Shown: positions 43,459 to 52,804, counted from the stretch's first letter. The stretch: 64,000 bases of DNA from Alphaproteobacteria bacterium (GCA_030427405.1 JAUHXK010000011.1:62001-126000), one strand, 5' to 3'. The notes: a model not told the origin generated them from the sequence alone. Program-made: numbers and translations.

Positions 43459-44127
43459 TTAAAGTTCGGGCGCCACAGCATCCGGGTGCGCGGCCGCAAA
43501 GGCCGGGTGCTCTGCGCTGGCAGCCTCGACCGACATTATGCGCGGCATGTCGGACAGCCCGACCTGCCATCTACGGGCATTGTAGACCTGTGGGATCAGG
43601 CAAAGATCGGCAAGGCCGGGCGCGGTGCCCGTGCAAAAAGGGGCCTGCTGGAACGCGCCCAGCATGGTCTCGAACGCAAGCAATCCCGGCCGGATAAAGT
43701 GCCGCATCCAATCGCCGGGCATGTCCGCGGCCTCGCCCGCCAAAGCGGTGGCGTGTTTTGCGACCGACAGATTGCAAACCGGGTGGAGGTCCACGGCGAT
43801 GGCATGGGCCAGTGCCTGTGCTTTGGCGCGCTCGACCGGGTCAGGCGGCAGGAGGTTCAGGTTTCGTGTCCTGTCCAGGTAATCAAGGATGGCCAGCGAC
43901 TGCGTCAGTCGAACCCCGTCAATGTCAAGCACCGGAACAAAGCCTTGTGGATTGCGGGCAAGGTGTGCATCGGACCTTTGCGCGCCCGCGACCAGATCAA
44001 CGGGGACCCGGTCATAAGCGATACCGGCCAGGTTCAGTGCGATGCGGACTCGATAGCTGGCAGAAGACCGCCAGTAATCGTAAAGAACCACGTCGCGCGC
44101 GGGGCTGGCTTGGGGGTGTGGCATCAT
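43459..44127 (-). CDS. maiA: Maleylacetoacetate isomerase (zeta-class GST)
   Basis: A 222-residue zeta-class glutathione transferase. The active-site SSAS sits in LYDYWRSSASYRVRIALN, and the glutathione region includes NPQGFVPVLDIDG and LTQSLAILDYLD. It isomerises maleylacetoacetate to fumarylacetoacetate in tyrosine/homogentisate breakdown. Its ATG overlaps the DUF2783 stop (ATGA). Presence with hmgA and fahA confirms the pathway. Confidence 0.95.
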   Translation of the reverse strand: MMPHPQASPARDVVLYDYWRSSASYRVRIALNLAGIAYDRVPVDLVAGAQRSDAHLARNPQGFVPVLDIDGVRLTQSLAILDYLDRTRNLNLLPPDPVERAKAQALAHAIAVDLHPVCNLSVAKHATALAGEAADMPGDWMRHFIRPGLLAFETMLGAFQQAPFCTGTAPGLADLCLIPQVYNARRWQVGLSDMPRIMSVEAASAEHPAFAAAHPDAVAPEL

Positions 44128-44321
44128 TCGCCGGTCAGCGCAGCGGCCTTGATCGCCTGGGCCAAAACCGCGTTGTCACCGATATGGTTGGCCAGCACCA
44201 GGACAAGGCGGGCGTTCAACGCGTCGCTGCCAGCCTTTTCCAACCCGTCATGGGCGGCCAGAAGGTCAGCATAGAAATCATCCGCGTTTTCTAGGTTCGG
44301 GGAAAGGATCAGGTCAGCCAT
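44124..44321 (-). CDS. DUF2783 family protein
   Basis: A 65-residue protein, MADLILSPNLENADDFYADL then a helical AAHDGLEKAGSDALNARLVL segment and ANHIGDNAVLAQAIKAA. It matches the small DUF2783 family, often found beside FAD monooxygenases in aromatic clusters. It may be a partner or stabiliser of the adjacent monooxygenase. It sits five bases downstream of that gene and overlaps maiA by four bases. Confidence 0.85.
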   Translation of the reverse strand: MADLILSPNLENADDFYADLLAAHDGLEKAGSDALNARLVLVLANHIGDNAVLAQAIKAAALTGE

Positions 44322-44326
44322 TGCGC

Positions 44327-45937
44327 TTACTCCTTGCCTGTGGCCCGGCGGATCGCCTGCCGGAATGCATTGTCTTCATAGCTGTCGCGGCGGGCGGCGA
44401 CATGCTGATCGGGGCGGATCAGGTAGACCGCACTGGTCGCGTCGCCAAGATAGCGTCGCTTCAGTTCCTGCGTCGGGTCATCCTTGACCGAAAGCGCCAG
44501 GCGCGTGACCTCGATCCCGTCTTCCTCGATCCGGTCGGGACCGTCGGCATCTATGGTCAGCAAGGTGAACTTGTCTGCAAGCCCGGGCAATAGGAACCCA
44601 TCGCCCAACGGTGCATCTGGGCAGGCCGAACCTGGCCGCGTTCCCGCAGGCCCGTTAAGCGCGTCGGCCGAGTTGAGTGGCGACCCGTCATAGGTGCATG
44701 GCACGCTCAGGCGACCGGAATTCACCAGCGGGCGGGCGAAATCGTAATGTTCGCTCAGGTCCAGAACCGCGTCGCGCAGGATACGGGACATTGGGGATTT
44801 TGGCGTAATGAATTCAGTGGACCGGGTCGAGTTCAGGATGTTTTCATCCGCGCCCTGGATACGTTCGCTGTTGTAGCTGTCCAGCAGGCTGTCGGGCGCC
44901 TGACCGTCAATGACAAGTTTGAGTTTCCAGCACAGGTTGTCTGTATCCTGTATGCCCGAATTGGCCCCGCGGGCCCCAAACGGGCTGACCTGATGGGCGC
45001 TGTCGCCGGCAAACAGAACCCGTCCGTGGCGGAAGTTTTCCATGCGCCGGCACTGGAACGTATAGATGCTGACCCATTCGAGGTCGAACTGTATATCTTC
45101 GCCCAGCATCGCCTTGAGACGGGGGATCACGTTTTCGGGGCGCTGTTCGCGTTCTTTGTCGATGTCCCAGCCCAGTTGCAGGTCAATGCGCCAGACATTG
45201 TCGGGTTGCTTGTGCAGCAGCGCGGATTGACCGCGATTGAAGGGCGGGTCGAACCAGAACCAGCGCTCGGACGGGAAATCCGCGTCCATGATGACATCGG
45301 CGATCAGGAAATTATCCTCGAACACACGACCCACGAAATCCAGCCCCAGCATGCGGCGCGTGGGTGAATTTGCGCCGTCGCAGGCAATCAGCCAGTCCGC
45401 CTCGACCGTATAGGACCCTTCGGGGGTTTCCACCTCGAGCTTTACATGATCGTCATGGGTGCCAATCGCCTCGACCTTGTTGCGCCCGCGTATTTCCAGG
45501 GGCGCGCCCTGGGCTTGCAGGGCGCGGGCGCGGTCCACGAGAAACTGTTCCAGATAATATTGCTGCAGGTTGATGAACGCGGGGTTGGCGTAGCCCGCGT
45601 CAGGTTGCAGATCGAAGCTGTAGACCTCGCGATTGTCGAAAAAGACCTTGCCGACATTCCATTGAACGCCCTTGTCCACCATTGGACGCCCGCCACCAAG
45701 TCGGTCGGCAATATCAAGCGTGCGCTGGGCAAAACAGATGGCCCGGCTGCCAAAGCTGACCTTGTCGTTGTCGTCCAGCACGACGACGTCCACCCCTTTT
45801 TGGGCAAGGTCGATTGCGGCGGCCAGACCGATGGGACCCGCGCCAATGACGATTACTTTGTGGCGGACCGGGGAAGGCGCGTCCTGATCCGGGCTGCGGT
45901 CATAGCCGTAAAGAGGCGTTTCAAAGATCTTGTTCAT
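44327..45937 (-). CDS. FAD-dependent aromatic-ring monooxygenase
   Basis: A 536-residue class A flavoprotein monooxygenase. It has the FAD motif VIVIGAGPIGLAAAIDLAQ, the DG motif LIACDGANSPTRRMLGL, and the GD motif VLFAGDSAHQVSPFGARG. The C-terminal thioredoxin-like segment fits the 3-(3-hydroxyphenyl)propionate hydroxylase (MhpA) type. Within a homogentisate cluster it might hydroxylate a hydroxyphenyl acid, for instance 3-hydroxyphenylacetate, to homogentisate; this is an inference. ATG 45937 follows GGAGGAAA. It is co-transcribed with DUF2783 and maiA. Confidence 0.87.
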   Translation of the reverse strand: MNKIFETPLYGYDRSPDQDAPSPVRHKVIVIGAGPIGLAAAIDLAQKGVDVVVLDDNDKVSFGSRAICFAQRTLDIADRLGGGRPMVDKGVQWNVGKVFFDNREVYSFDLQPDAGYANPAFINLQQYYLEQFLVDRARALQAQGAPLEIRGRNKVEAIGTHDDHVKLEVETPEGSYTVEADWLIACDGANSPTRRMLGLDFVGRVFEDNFLIADVIMDADFPSERWFWFDPPFNRGQSALLHKQPDNVWRIDLQLGWDIDKEREQRPENVIPRLKAMLGEDIQFDLEWVSIYTFQCRRMENFRHGRVLFAGDSAHQVSPFGARGANSGIQDTDNLCWKLKLVIDGQAPDSLLDSYNSERIQGADENILNSTRSTEFITPKSPMSRILRDAVLDLSEHYDFARPLVNSGRLSVPCTYDGSPLNSADALNGPAGTRPGSACPDAPLGDGFLLPGLADKFTLLTIDADGPDRIEEDGIEVTRLALSVKDDPTQELKRRYLGDATSAVYLIRPDQHVAARRDSYEDNAFRQAIRRATGKE

Positions 45938-46076
45938 GGGTTTCCTCCCCAACAGTCCGATGCGCGAAAAGCGCATCCATCCGACCCGGCGGCCTGCCGC
46001 CGCCGAAGAGCTTGCCCCATGGTTTCATTGATCAGGGCGGGGCAAAACGATCTGGATCAAACGCGCCGCTATTTCC

Positions 46077-47027
46077 TTATCCTTGCAGCGCGTCCCACAT
46101 TTCAAGGTCCCGCTGGGCGGTCCAGATGCGGGGGGTATCGATGCCGCGGGCCTCGTCATAGGCGCGCGCGACGTTGAAGGGCAGGCAATGTTCATAGATC
46201 GCGTAGTCGGCGAATTTGGGGTCGCATTCGGCGCGCACGGCGTCCCAGGCCTGTTTCAGGGATCCACCGCGCGCCGCGACCCTGGCGGCGGGATGATAGG
46301 TGCTGGCGACGAAATCGCGGGTGTTTTCGATGGCGGCGTTGACCATGTCCTTGCCGACCAGGGCGTCGCCGCGCCCAGGAGCGATGGCATCCACGTCGAA
46401 CCGTTTGATTGCATCCAGCGTTCCCCCCCAGTCACCGAAATGACCGTCGCCGCAATAGCAGGCCGAGTGGTATTCGACGATGTCCCCGGTGAACATTACA
46501 TTCTGGTCCGGAACATGGATCACGATGTCACCGGCGGTATGGGCCCGCCCCAGATGCATCAGGTCGATACGGCGATTGCCCAGATAGACGGACATGCTGC
46601 CGTTGAAGGTCGTGGTGGGCCAGGTCAGGCCGGGGATGCTTTCGTGCCCTTCGAACAAGCGTGGAAAGCGTTGGAATTCGCTGTCCCAGTCTTCTTGTCC
46701 GCGTTCGACGACCATGGCGCGCGCCGTGTCCGACATCAGGATCTGCTGCGCGCCATAGGCGCTGGCGCCCAGAACGCGGACGGCGTGATAATGGGTCAGG
46801 GCCACATGAGTGATCGGCTTGTCGGTGACCGAGCGGACGCATTCGATAACCTTGTTGGCCAGGCGCGGGGTGGCCTGTGCTTCGACGATCATCACACTGT
46901 CGTCGCCGATAATGACGCCTGAATTGGGGTCCCCCTCGGCGGTGAAGGCATATAGCCCTTCGCCGACCTGAGTGAAGGAGATTTTTTTCTCGGCGGTGTC
47001 GCCCTGGGACGCGAATGCCTTGGCCAT
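46077..47027 (-). CDS. MBL-fold metallo-hydrolase with atypical active-site motif
   Basis: A 316-residue metallo-beta-lactamase-fold protein. The usual HxHxDH reads HYHAVRV at residues 79-85, so the aspartate and second histidine are replaced by valine and arginine. The later GRAHTAGD and FTGDIVEYHSACY motifs remain. It therefore keeps only part of the two-metal site. It lies between fahA and the monooxygenase and may hydrolyse an ester or thioester intermediate. ATG 47027 is preferred over an upstream TTG. Confidence 0.85.
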   Translation of the reverse strand: MAKAFASQGDTAEKKISFTQVGEGLYAFTAEGDPNSGVIIGDDSVMIVEAQATPRLANKVIECVRSVTDKPITHVALTHYHAVRVLGASAYGAQQILMSDTARAMVVERGQEDWDSEFQRFPRLFEGHESIPGLTWPTTTFNGSMSVYLGNRRIDLMHLGRAHTAGDIVIHVPDQNVMFTGDIVEYHSACYCGDGHFGDWGGTLDAIKRFDVDAIAPGRGDALVGKDMVNAAIENTRDFVASTYHPAARVAARGGSLKQAWDAVRAECDPKFADYAIYEHCLPFNVARAYDEARGIDTPRIWTAQRDLEMWDALQG

Positions 47028-47072
47028 GTGGTACAATCCTTTTTCCGTTTGCGCCGGTTAGGGTCGCGGGAT

Positions 47073-47105
47073 GCCTCCGGCGGGAGTATTTGGGAAAAGA
47101 TGAAG
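47073..47105 (+). repeat. 33-bp intergenic repeat, copy 2
   Basis: GCCTCCGGCGGGAGTATTT continues into GGGAAAAGATGAAG and differs from the copy at 29849-29881 at three positions. It lies between the MBL gene and fahA, both on the minus strand, so its orientation relative to genes differs from copy 1. Confidence 0.75.
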
Positions 47106-47114
47106 CCTGCGGGC

Positions 47115-48371
47115 CTATCTTTTGTACGGGTCCTTGAGGGCGGGCAGGACGGTGCCGGTGCAGTCGCCGAACCCGATCGTGTACCCGTTGCCGCGTGCCG
47201 CGCCCGTCAGGGTCAGCGTGTCGCCGTCTTCGATAAAGCTGCGGGTCTCGCCCGTGTCCAGGGTCAGCGGTTCCTTGCCGCCCCAGCTGAGCTCAAGCAG
47301 CGAACCCCGTTCGGGCTTGGTCGGGCCGGAGATGGTGCCCGACCCCAGCAGGTCGCCGGTATTCATGGGGCATCCCGATGTTGAGTGATGCGCAAGTTGT
47401 TGCGCGGCGGAATAGTACATTTCCTTGTAGTTGGTGCGCGCGACGGTGGTTGCCTTTTGTCCGGCTGGCGCCATCGTGATCGCAAGGTCGATGTCATAGA
47501 GCATCGGGCCGCAATCCTTCAGGTGATCCAGCAACTCGAATTCGCGCTCGGGTGTGTCACAGCGGAACGGCTCGAGCGCCGGTTTGGTCACGATCCATGG
47601 GCTGATTGATGTGGCCGTTGCCTTGGCCTGAAACGGGCCGAGCGGCTGGTATTCCCAGGCCTGGATGTCACGGGCGGACCAGTCGTTCAGCAGGACATAG
47701 CCAAAGATGTGGTCATCGGCCTCTTGCACGGAAAGCGGCCCGTTTGACGGCGTTCCGACAATTGCGCCCATTTCGAGTTCGATATCGAACCGGCGGCTGG
47801 GCAGGAAGGTGGGCAGGTCATGGTCGGGGGATTTCAGCTGACCCCAGGGGCGGCGAATATCAGTGCCCGAGACGACCACCGAGGACGCCCGGCCGTTATA
47901 GCCGATTGGAATATGCAGCCAGTTCGGTGGCAAGGCATTTTCCGGGTCCCGGAACATCGAGCCCACGTTGAAGGCGTGATGCCGGCCTGCGTAGAAATCG
48001 GTGTACTCGCTGACGGCAAAGGGCATGTGCATGACAACCGCGCTTTGCGGCACCAGCAGGGGCTCCACCACCTCTTGCTCCATCGCGCCTTCGGACAGAA
48101 GCGCCGTCAGGCGGGCGCGCAGGGCGGCCCAGACAGCGGGGCCTTGTTCCATCAGGGGGTTCCAGAAGGGCAGATCGAAAAGCGGCTCTTCGATCAGGGT
48201 GATGAGCCCTTCGGCCTCGGCCGCGGTGACATCGAGGATCATGTCCCCAATTGCAACGCCACATCTGGGCTCCTCATCGCCATGGGCAAAGACCCCGTAG
48301 GGTAGGTTGTTCAACGGAAATGGATGGGTCGCATCATTGGCCGAAGCGACCCAGGATTTCAGCAAAGGCAT
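47115..48371 (-). CDS. fahA: Fumarylacetoacetase
   Basis: A 418-residue FAH. It opens MPLLKSWVASANDATHPFPL, the N-terminal SH3-like domain, and then the hydrolase core with YTDFYAGRHHAFNVGSMFR, DIELEMGAIVG and GYVLLNDWSARDIQAWEY, holding the metal-binding glutamates and aspartate. It splits fumarylacetoacetate into fumarate and acetoacetate. The ATG ending at 48371 fits the family start. It precedes the LysE gene by 20 bp in transcription terms. Confidence 0.96.
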   Translation of the reverse strand: MPLLKSWVASANDATHPFPLNNLPYGVFAHGDEEPRCGVAIGDMILDVTAAEAEGLITLIEEPLFDLPFWNPLMEQGPAVWAALRARLTALLSEGAMEQEVVEPLLVPQSAVVMHMPFAVSEYTDFYAGRHHAFNVGSMFRDPENALPPNWLHIPIGYNGRASSVVVSGTDIRRPWGQLKSPDHDLPTFLPSRRFDIELEMGAIVGTPSNGPLSVQEADDHIFGYVLLNDWSARDIQAWEYQPLGPFQAKATATSISPWIVTKPALEPFRCDTPEREFELLDHLKDCGPMLYDIDLAITMAPAGQKATTVARTNYKEMYYSAAQQLAHHSTSGCPMNTGDLLGSGTISGPTKPERGSLLELSWGGKEPLTLDTGETRSFIEDGDTLTLTGAARGNGYTIGFGDCTGTVLPALKDPYKR

Positions 48372-48391
48372 CTTTTGATCCTTGTCTTGGT

Positions 48392-49015
48392 TTATTGAGC
48401 GTCTCGCAGGGACTTCAGCCCCAACAGAACGGCAGCCAGAATCATGAACCCGCCACCCGCGCGATCCAGCCAGATCCGCGCAGACCCTTTGAGCCGCGTA
48501 GCTAACCAACTAGCGCTTGCTCCGTAGGCGGTCAGAAACAACCCGTCCATGATCAGATAGGTGGCCGAGAGGATCGCGAATTGCGGCCAGAAGGGCAGCG
48601 CGCCATCGATGAACAGCGGAAACAGTGCAGCAAAGAACACCACTGCTTTGGGATTGGCGGCTGAGGTGATGAAGCCCTGCATCCACAAGGTTTTGCGGCT
48701 GGCCAGCTGCGCGGTTTGCGCTGTTTGAGGTTTGGCTTTGACAATCGCTTTGATGCCGAGAAAGACCAGATATGCGACACCCAACCATTTGATCACAGCC
48801 AGCGCGGTGCCCGAGGCCGCAATAATCGCGGCAAGCCCGAGACCCGCTGCCAACATCTGCAACAGGTTCGCCGTCAGATCACCAGCAGCCGTGAACACGC
48901 CCCGGCGCAGCCCGTTGGTGGCCGAGTTCGACAGCATCAGAAGCTGGCTCGGCCCCGGTGTGCTCATCAGCAGCAGGACGGTGGCGACATAGGTGATCCA
49001 GATATCAAAGCTCAT
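48392..49015 (-). CDS. LysE-family translocator
   Basis: A 207-residue membrane exporter with about six helices. The motif LLLMSTPGPSQLLMLSNSAT follows the first helix and the FITSAANPKAVVFFAALFP segment the fourth. It lies between hmgA and fahA, an unusual place for an exporter. It may export phenylalanine, tyrosine or an aromatic intermediate, but no substrate can be read. It starts six bases after the hmgA stop. Confidence 0.88.
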   Translation of the reverse strand: MSFDIWITYVATVLLLMSTPGPSQLLMLSNSATNGLRRGVFTAAGDLTANLLQMLAAGLGLAAIIAASGTALAVIKWLGVAYLVFLGIKAIVKAKPQTAQTAQLASRKTLWMQGFITSAANPKAVVFFAALFPLFIDGALPFWPQFAILSATYLIMDGLFLTAYGASASWLATRLKGSARIWLDRAGGGFMILAAVLLGLKSLRDAQ

Positions 49016-49021
49016 TGCAGG

Positions 49022-50377
49022 TTATTTCTTTCCCGGTGTTCCATCGAACTTTTTCTCAAGCGAAGTCCAGCAGTCAATATAGTCGTCCTGCAAGGGGGCT
49101 TCGGTCGCGGCAAAGGCGGTCAGATGCTGCGGGAAGCGGGTTTCGAACATGAAGGACATGGTGTTGTCCAGCTTATCCGGCCCGAGATTGGCGTTCGACG
49201 CTTTTTCAAACGCTTCCTTGTCCGGCCCGTGGGGTATCATCATGTTGTGCAGGCTCATGCCGCCGGGAACAAAGCCCTGAGGTTTGGCGTCATACTGGCC
49301 GTAGATATTGCCCATCAGCTCGGACATGATGTTCTTGTGGTACCAGGGCGGACGGAACGTGTCCTCGGCCACCATCCAACGCTCGCGGAATAGGACAAAG
49401 TCGATATTGGCCGTGCCGGGCTGTCCCGAAGGGGCCGTCAGGACGGTAAAAATTGATGGATCCGGGTGGTCGAACAGGATCGCACCGACCGGGCAATAGG
49501 TGCGCAGATCGTATTTGTAGGGCGCGTAGTTCCCATGCCAGGCCACCACGTCCAGCGGGCTGTGGCCGATTTTAGTGGTGTGGAACTGGCCGCACCATTT
49601 GATGGTTACCGTTGACGGGGTCTCGCGGTCTTCGAACGCGGCAACGGGGGCCTTGAAGTCGCGGGGATTGGCCATGCAGTTGGCCCCGATCGGACCGCGG
49701 CCCGGCAGTTCGAATTTCTGGCCGTAATTTTCGCAGACAAAACCACGCGCCGGTCCTTCGAGGACCTCGACGCGGTACAGAAGCCCCCGTGGAATAATGG
49801 CGATTTCCTTGGGTTCCAGGTCGATGACGCCCAGTTCGGTGGCAAAACGCAGGCGGCCTTCCTGTGGCACCACCAGCAGTTCGGAATCGGCCGAGAAGAA
49901 ATAGTCGTCGACCATCGATTCGGTGACCAGGTAGATGTGGCTTGCCATTCCCACCTGGGTGTTCACATCGCCTGCGGTGGTCATTGTCCGCATGCCGGTC
50001 AACCATGTCAGCGGCGCGTCGGAATGAGGCACGGCGTCCCATCGGTACTGGCCCAGGCTGATTACATCAGGATCGACACATGGCGCCGATTTCCAATAAG
50101 GCAGGGCAATTTTTTCGTAGCGATGTGAATGCTTGACCGACGGGCGGATGCGGTAACACCACGTGCGTTCGGGCGGGTTTGCGGTGAAGGCTGTGCCGCT
50201 GAGCTGTTCGCCATAAAGGCCATAGTTACATTTCTGCGGGCTGTTCATTCCTTGCGGCAACGCATCGGGCAGGGCTTCGGTTTCAAAATCATTGCCAAAG
50301 CCGGGCATATATCCCGCATGGGTGCCCACGGGCGTGCTGGCTTGGGTCATTGCGATCGGATCAGTCGGACGATTCAT
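49022..50377 (-). CDS. hmgA: Homogentisate 1,2-dioxygenase
   Basis: A 451-residue non-haem iron dioxygenase. Typical blocks are [38 protein letters not shown], the metal-site region [16 protein letters not shown], and [20 protein letters not shown] with [15 protein letters not shown]. It opens homogentisate to maleylacetoacetate. ATG 50377 has GGAGG eight bases upstream; an ATG at 50350 is secondary. It is divergent from a MarR regulator and leads the operon to maiA. Confidence 0.97.
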   Translation of the reverse strand: MNRPTDPIAMTQASTPVGTHAGYMPGFGNDFETEALPDALPQGMNSPQKCNYGLYGEQLSGTAFTANPPERTWCYRIRPSVKHSHRYEKIALPYWKSAPCVDPDVISLGQYRWDAVPHSDAPLTWLTGMRTMTTAGDVNTQVGMASHIYLVTESMVDDYFFSADSELLVVPQEGRLRFATELGVIDLEPKEIAIIPRGLLYRVEVLEGPARGFVCENYGQKFELPGRGPIGANCMANPRDFKAPVAAFEDRETPSTVTIKWCGQFHTTKIGHSPLDVVAWHGNYAPYKYDLRTYCPVGAILFDHPDPSIFTVLTAPSGQPGTANIDFVLFRERWMVAEDTFRPPWYHKNIMSELMGNIYGQYDAKPQGFVPGGMSLHNMMIPHGPDKEAFEKASNANLGPDKLDNTMSFMFETRFPQHLTAFAATEAPLQDDYIDCWTSLEKKFDGTPGKK

Positions 50378-50409
50378 GGCGTGTTCCTCCGTTTCTGCTT
50401 GTCGCATAA

Positions 50410-50427
50410 TAGTTGATTTTGTAACTA
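50410..50427. promoter_or_regulatory. Inverted repeat between hmgA and the MarR gene (candidate operator)
   Basis: TAGTT-N8-AACTA spans 50410-50427, near the MarR start at 50434 and within the hmgA promoter region. Inverted repeats of about this length are bound by MarR dimers. It is short, so the call is tentative. Confidence 0.5.
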
Positions 50428-50433
50428 ACAAGA

Positions 50434-50886
50434 ATGACCTTGCCTGAAAATTCCGAAAATGACGCGTTCGACTTGCAGAACTTCCTTCCCTTCCTGCTGA
50501 ACCAGGCGGCCGAGGGAAGCTCGCTTGAGTTTCAGCGCGTCTATAAGGATCGCTATGGCATGCTGCGTACCGAATGGCGGGTTCTGTTCCACTTGGGCAG
50601 CTATGGCGAGATGACGGCCCGTGACATCGGTCGGCGGGCAAAGTTACATAAAACCAAGATAAGCCGCGCCGTGCACAAGCTGGAACTTCGCCGATACCTA
50701 AAGCGAAGCCGCGATGAAAAGGACCGCCGGGTCGAGAGGTTGGCCCTGACCCCGGCGGGCCAAACCGTGTATAACGAATTGCGCGGAATTGCCCGCGACT
50801 ATGACGCCCGTCTGGCCCGGAAATTCACGTCGGGTGAAACCGCGTTGCTGCGGATGATGCTGCGGCGCCTGGCGGGTATGGATTAA
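50434..50886 (+). CDS. MarR-family transcriptional regulator
   Basis: A 150-residue MarR regulator with the winged helix [27 protein letters not shown] and the wing [18 protein letters not shown]. Being divergent from hmgA across 56 bp, it is the probable homogentisate-responsive repressor, functionally analogous to HmgR though the family differs. The start at 50434 lies just after the candidate operator. Confidence 0.88.
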   Translation: MTLPENSENDAFDLQNFLPFLLNQAAEGSSLEFQRVYKDRYGMLRTEWRVLFHLGSYGEMTARDIGRRAKLHKTKISRAVHKLELRRYLKRSRDEKDRRVERLALTPAGQTVYNELRGIARDYDARLARKFTSGETALLRMMLRRLAGMD

Positions 50887-50945
50887 GCACTGGTAATTTC
50901 GGCACCTTGGCCCCAGATGGAAATCAAACAAACCCGGGAATGATC

Positions 50946-52181
50946 ATGACACCCCTCGACGCGGATGCCGCAAAAACAAGAGATTTGATTGACTGGCTGG
51001 TGGCGCGCGGGTTGGAAGGTGCCGGCAAAGAAGAGCTGTTGGATGGCTATTGCAACATGCTTGTTGATCTCGGGGTGCCCTTGATGCGGTTTCACGCGGC
51101 GCAATCCGCGTTGCATCCGGTTTACGGCGGAACCGGTTACAGCTGGTACCAGGGGAAGGGGGGCGATTATCAGACCTTTGAATATTCCGATGAACCAAGC
51201 GAGGTGTGGCAGCGAAGCCCTCTGTTTGCAATTCTGAACGAAGATATCTGTGAATTGCGCGAACGGTTGGTCGAACAAAACGAACCAAGCCGGTTTCCGC
51301 TGTTGAACGAGTTGCGCGAGATCGGGGCAACGGACTATTTTGCGACCGCAGTCACATTTGATAATCCGACCCATAACAGCCCCAGGGATGCCAAGAAATC
51401 TGTCGAAGGGGTGTTGATGTCCTGGACCAGCAACGCGCCAGAAGGGTTCGGTGACCGCGACCTTGGCATGATAAATGCAGCACTTCCGCATTTGGGCCTG
51501 GCGTTGAAATCCGCCTCCAGCACCCGCGTCGCACAGGATCTGATGCGCGTCTATCTGGGGCGCGATGCCGGGCAACGGGTTCTGTCCGGTGAAATCCGGC
51601 GCGGATCGTTGCAGCAGATCGACGCGGTGATCTGGAATTTCGACCTTGAGAATTTTACCAGCCTGTCCGAAGACCTGCCCGGTACTGATATCATCGAAAT
51701 GCTGAACGACTATTTGGCGGTTGCCGTCGATGTGGTTCATTCATGTGGCGGCAGCATCCTGAAATTCATGGGGGATGGGCTGATGGCCATGTTCGATGTC
51801 GGCGACATCGACGCGGATGCGCGTGCGGCGCTGGGGGCAGTGACCCTGTTGCAAAAGAACATGGCAGAGCTGAACGCGCAGCGCGTGGCCGCCGATCTGC
51901 CGGTATCGAACTATACGCTGGCCTTGCATGCGGGTGAAATCCTGTATGGAAATATCGGTGCCGAAAGCCGGTTGGATTTCACGGTCATCGGCCCGGCGGT
52001 GAACCAGACGGCGCGGATTGCAGGGATGCATCGCTCGCTTGGGCAACGTATTCTGATCTCGGACGACGTGGCCCGCGCGGCGCGGCCTTGCGCGGACGAA
52101 TTGATCTCGGTCGGGCGCTATATGCTTCGCGGTGTGGCTGAACCGAAAGAGCTGTTTACCGTCTACAACGCCGGTGCGTAA
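50946..52181 (+). CDS. Class III adenylate/guanylate cyclase
   Basis: A 411-residue soluble cyclase. Residues 1-190 form an unassigned sensor-like domain; residues 215-400 form the catalytic domain. The first metal aspartate is in NFDLENFTSLSEDLP, the second in LKFMGDGLMAMF, and the transition-state asparagine and arginine are in VIGPAVNQTARI. These residues suggest an active enzyme producing cAMP or cGMP. ATG 50946 is preferred because GGGAA lies upstream at a usable distance. No membrane helices are visible. Confidence 0.88.
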   Translation: MTPLDADAAKTRDLIDWLVARGLEGAGKEELLDGYCNMLVDLGVPLMRFHAAQSALHPVYGGTGYSWYQGKGGDYQTFEYSDEPSEVWQRSPLFAILNEDICELRERLVEQNEPSRFPLLNELREIGATDYFATAVTFDNPTHNSPRDAKKSVEGVLMSWTSNAPEGFGDRDLGMINAALPHLGLALKSASSTRVAQDLMRVYLGRDAGQRVLSGEIRRGSLQQIDAVIWNFDLENFTSLSEDLPGTDIIEMLNDYLAVAVDVVHSCGGSILKFMGDGLMAMFDVGDIDADARAALGAVTLLQKNMAELNAQRVAADLPVSNYTLALHAGEILYGNIGAESRLDFTVIGPAVNQTARIAGMHRSLGQRILISDDVARAARPCADELISVGRYMLRGVAEPKELFTVYNAGA

Positions 52182-52246
52182 CCGCCCGCGCGGGCAGGCG
52201 GTCTTGCCGCCGCCGAAACATTTACCGTGACAACCGCCGAAAGCGG

Positions 52247-52633
52247 CTAGTTCAACACATCTGCGATTGCGCCAATCAGGTTGAGCACTTCGTGGGTGTC
52301 TTTGTCCACTTCGTAAACATAATCCCCTGCCTGGACGTAGTATCCATTGCGCGGCAATCCCCACCGGCCCGGATTTTTGATGCGATCATATCCGCCATTG
52401 ATATAGTCGCCGACCCGGTACCGTTTCGCCTGCCCCGGCGGAACACAAGGAACGGCTTTTTTGGCCAAACCCGGCGGGCAATGCCCGGCTTTGGATTTTG
52501 CCAGCACCGGTGCATTTGTGCTGCCGTATCCGATTGGATTGGCGCTGAAACCCGCAAACTGGCCATGTGCCGCGGCCGCGGGCGCGGCCTGAACTGCCGC
52601 CAGCGCAATCACCATTCCAACTGTCTTTTTCAT
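52247..52633 (-). CDS. Small secreted RcnB-like protein
   Basis: A 128-residue exported protein. MKKTVGMVIALAAVQAAPAAAA is a signal peptide. The mature region has CPPGLAKKAVPCVPPGQAKR and an RcnB-type C-terminal block RVGDYINGGYDRIKNPG followed by GDYVYEVDKDTHEVLNLIGA. RcnB proteins are periplasmic and affect metal homeostasis in E. coli; family members here have unknown roles. It is divergent from the Gly/Asn-rich secreted protein. Confidence 0.75.
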   Translation of the reverse strand: MKKTVGMVIALAAVQAAPAAAAHGQFAGFSANPIGYGSTNAPVLAKSKAGHCPPGLAKKAVPCVPPGQAKRYRVGDYINGGYDRIKNPGRWGLPRNGYYVQAGDYVYEVDKDTHEVLNLIGAIADVLN

Positions 52634-52804
52634 CTTGTTAGCCTTCTTAGGAGATACGCCCAATCTATGCGCCCGTGCGGGGATTGCGAATAGGGCAGGC
52701 AAGAAGCTGCCTGCCCCAATACTCTGCCAGCGGCACGCACAGAATTTCCAGAAAATGGGATCATGTGGTAGCATCCGGTTCAGGTAATGAGGGAAGTCAT
52801 CGAA

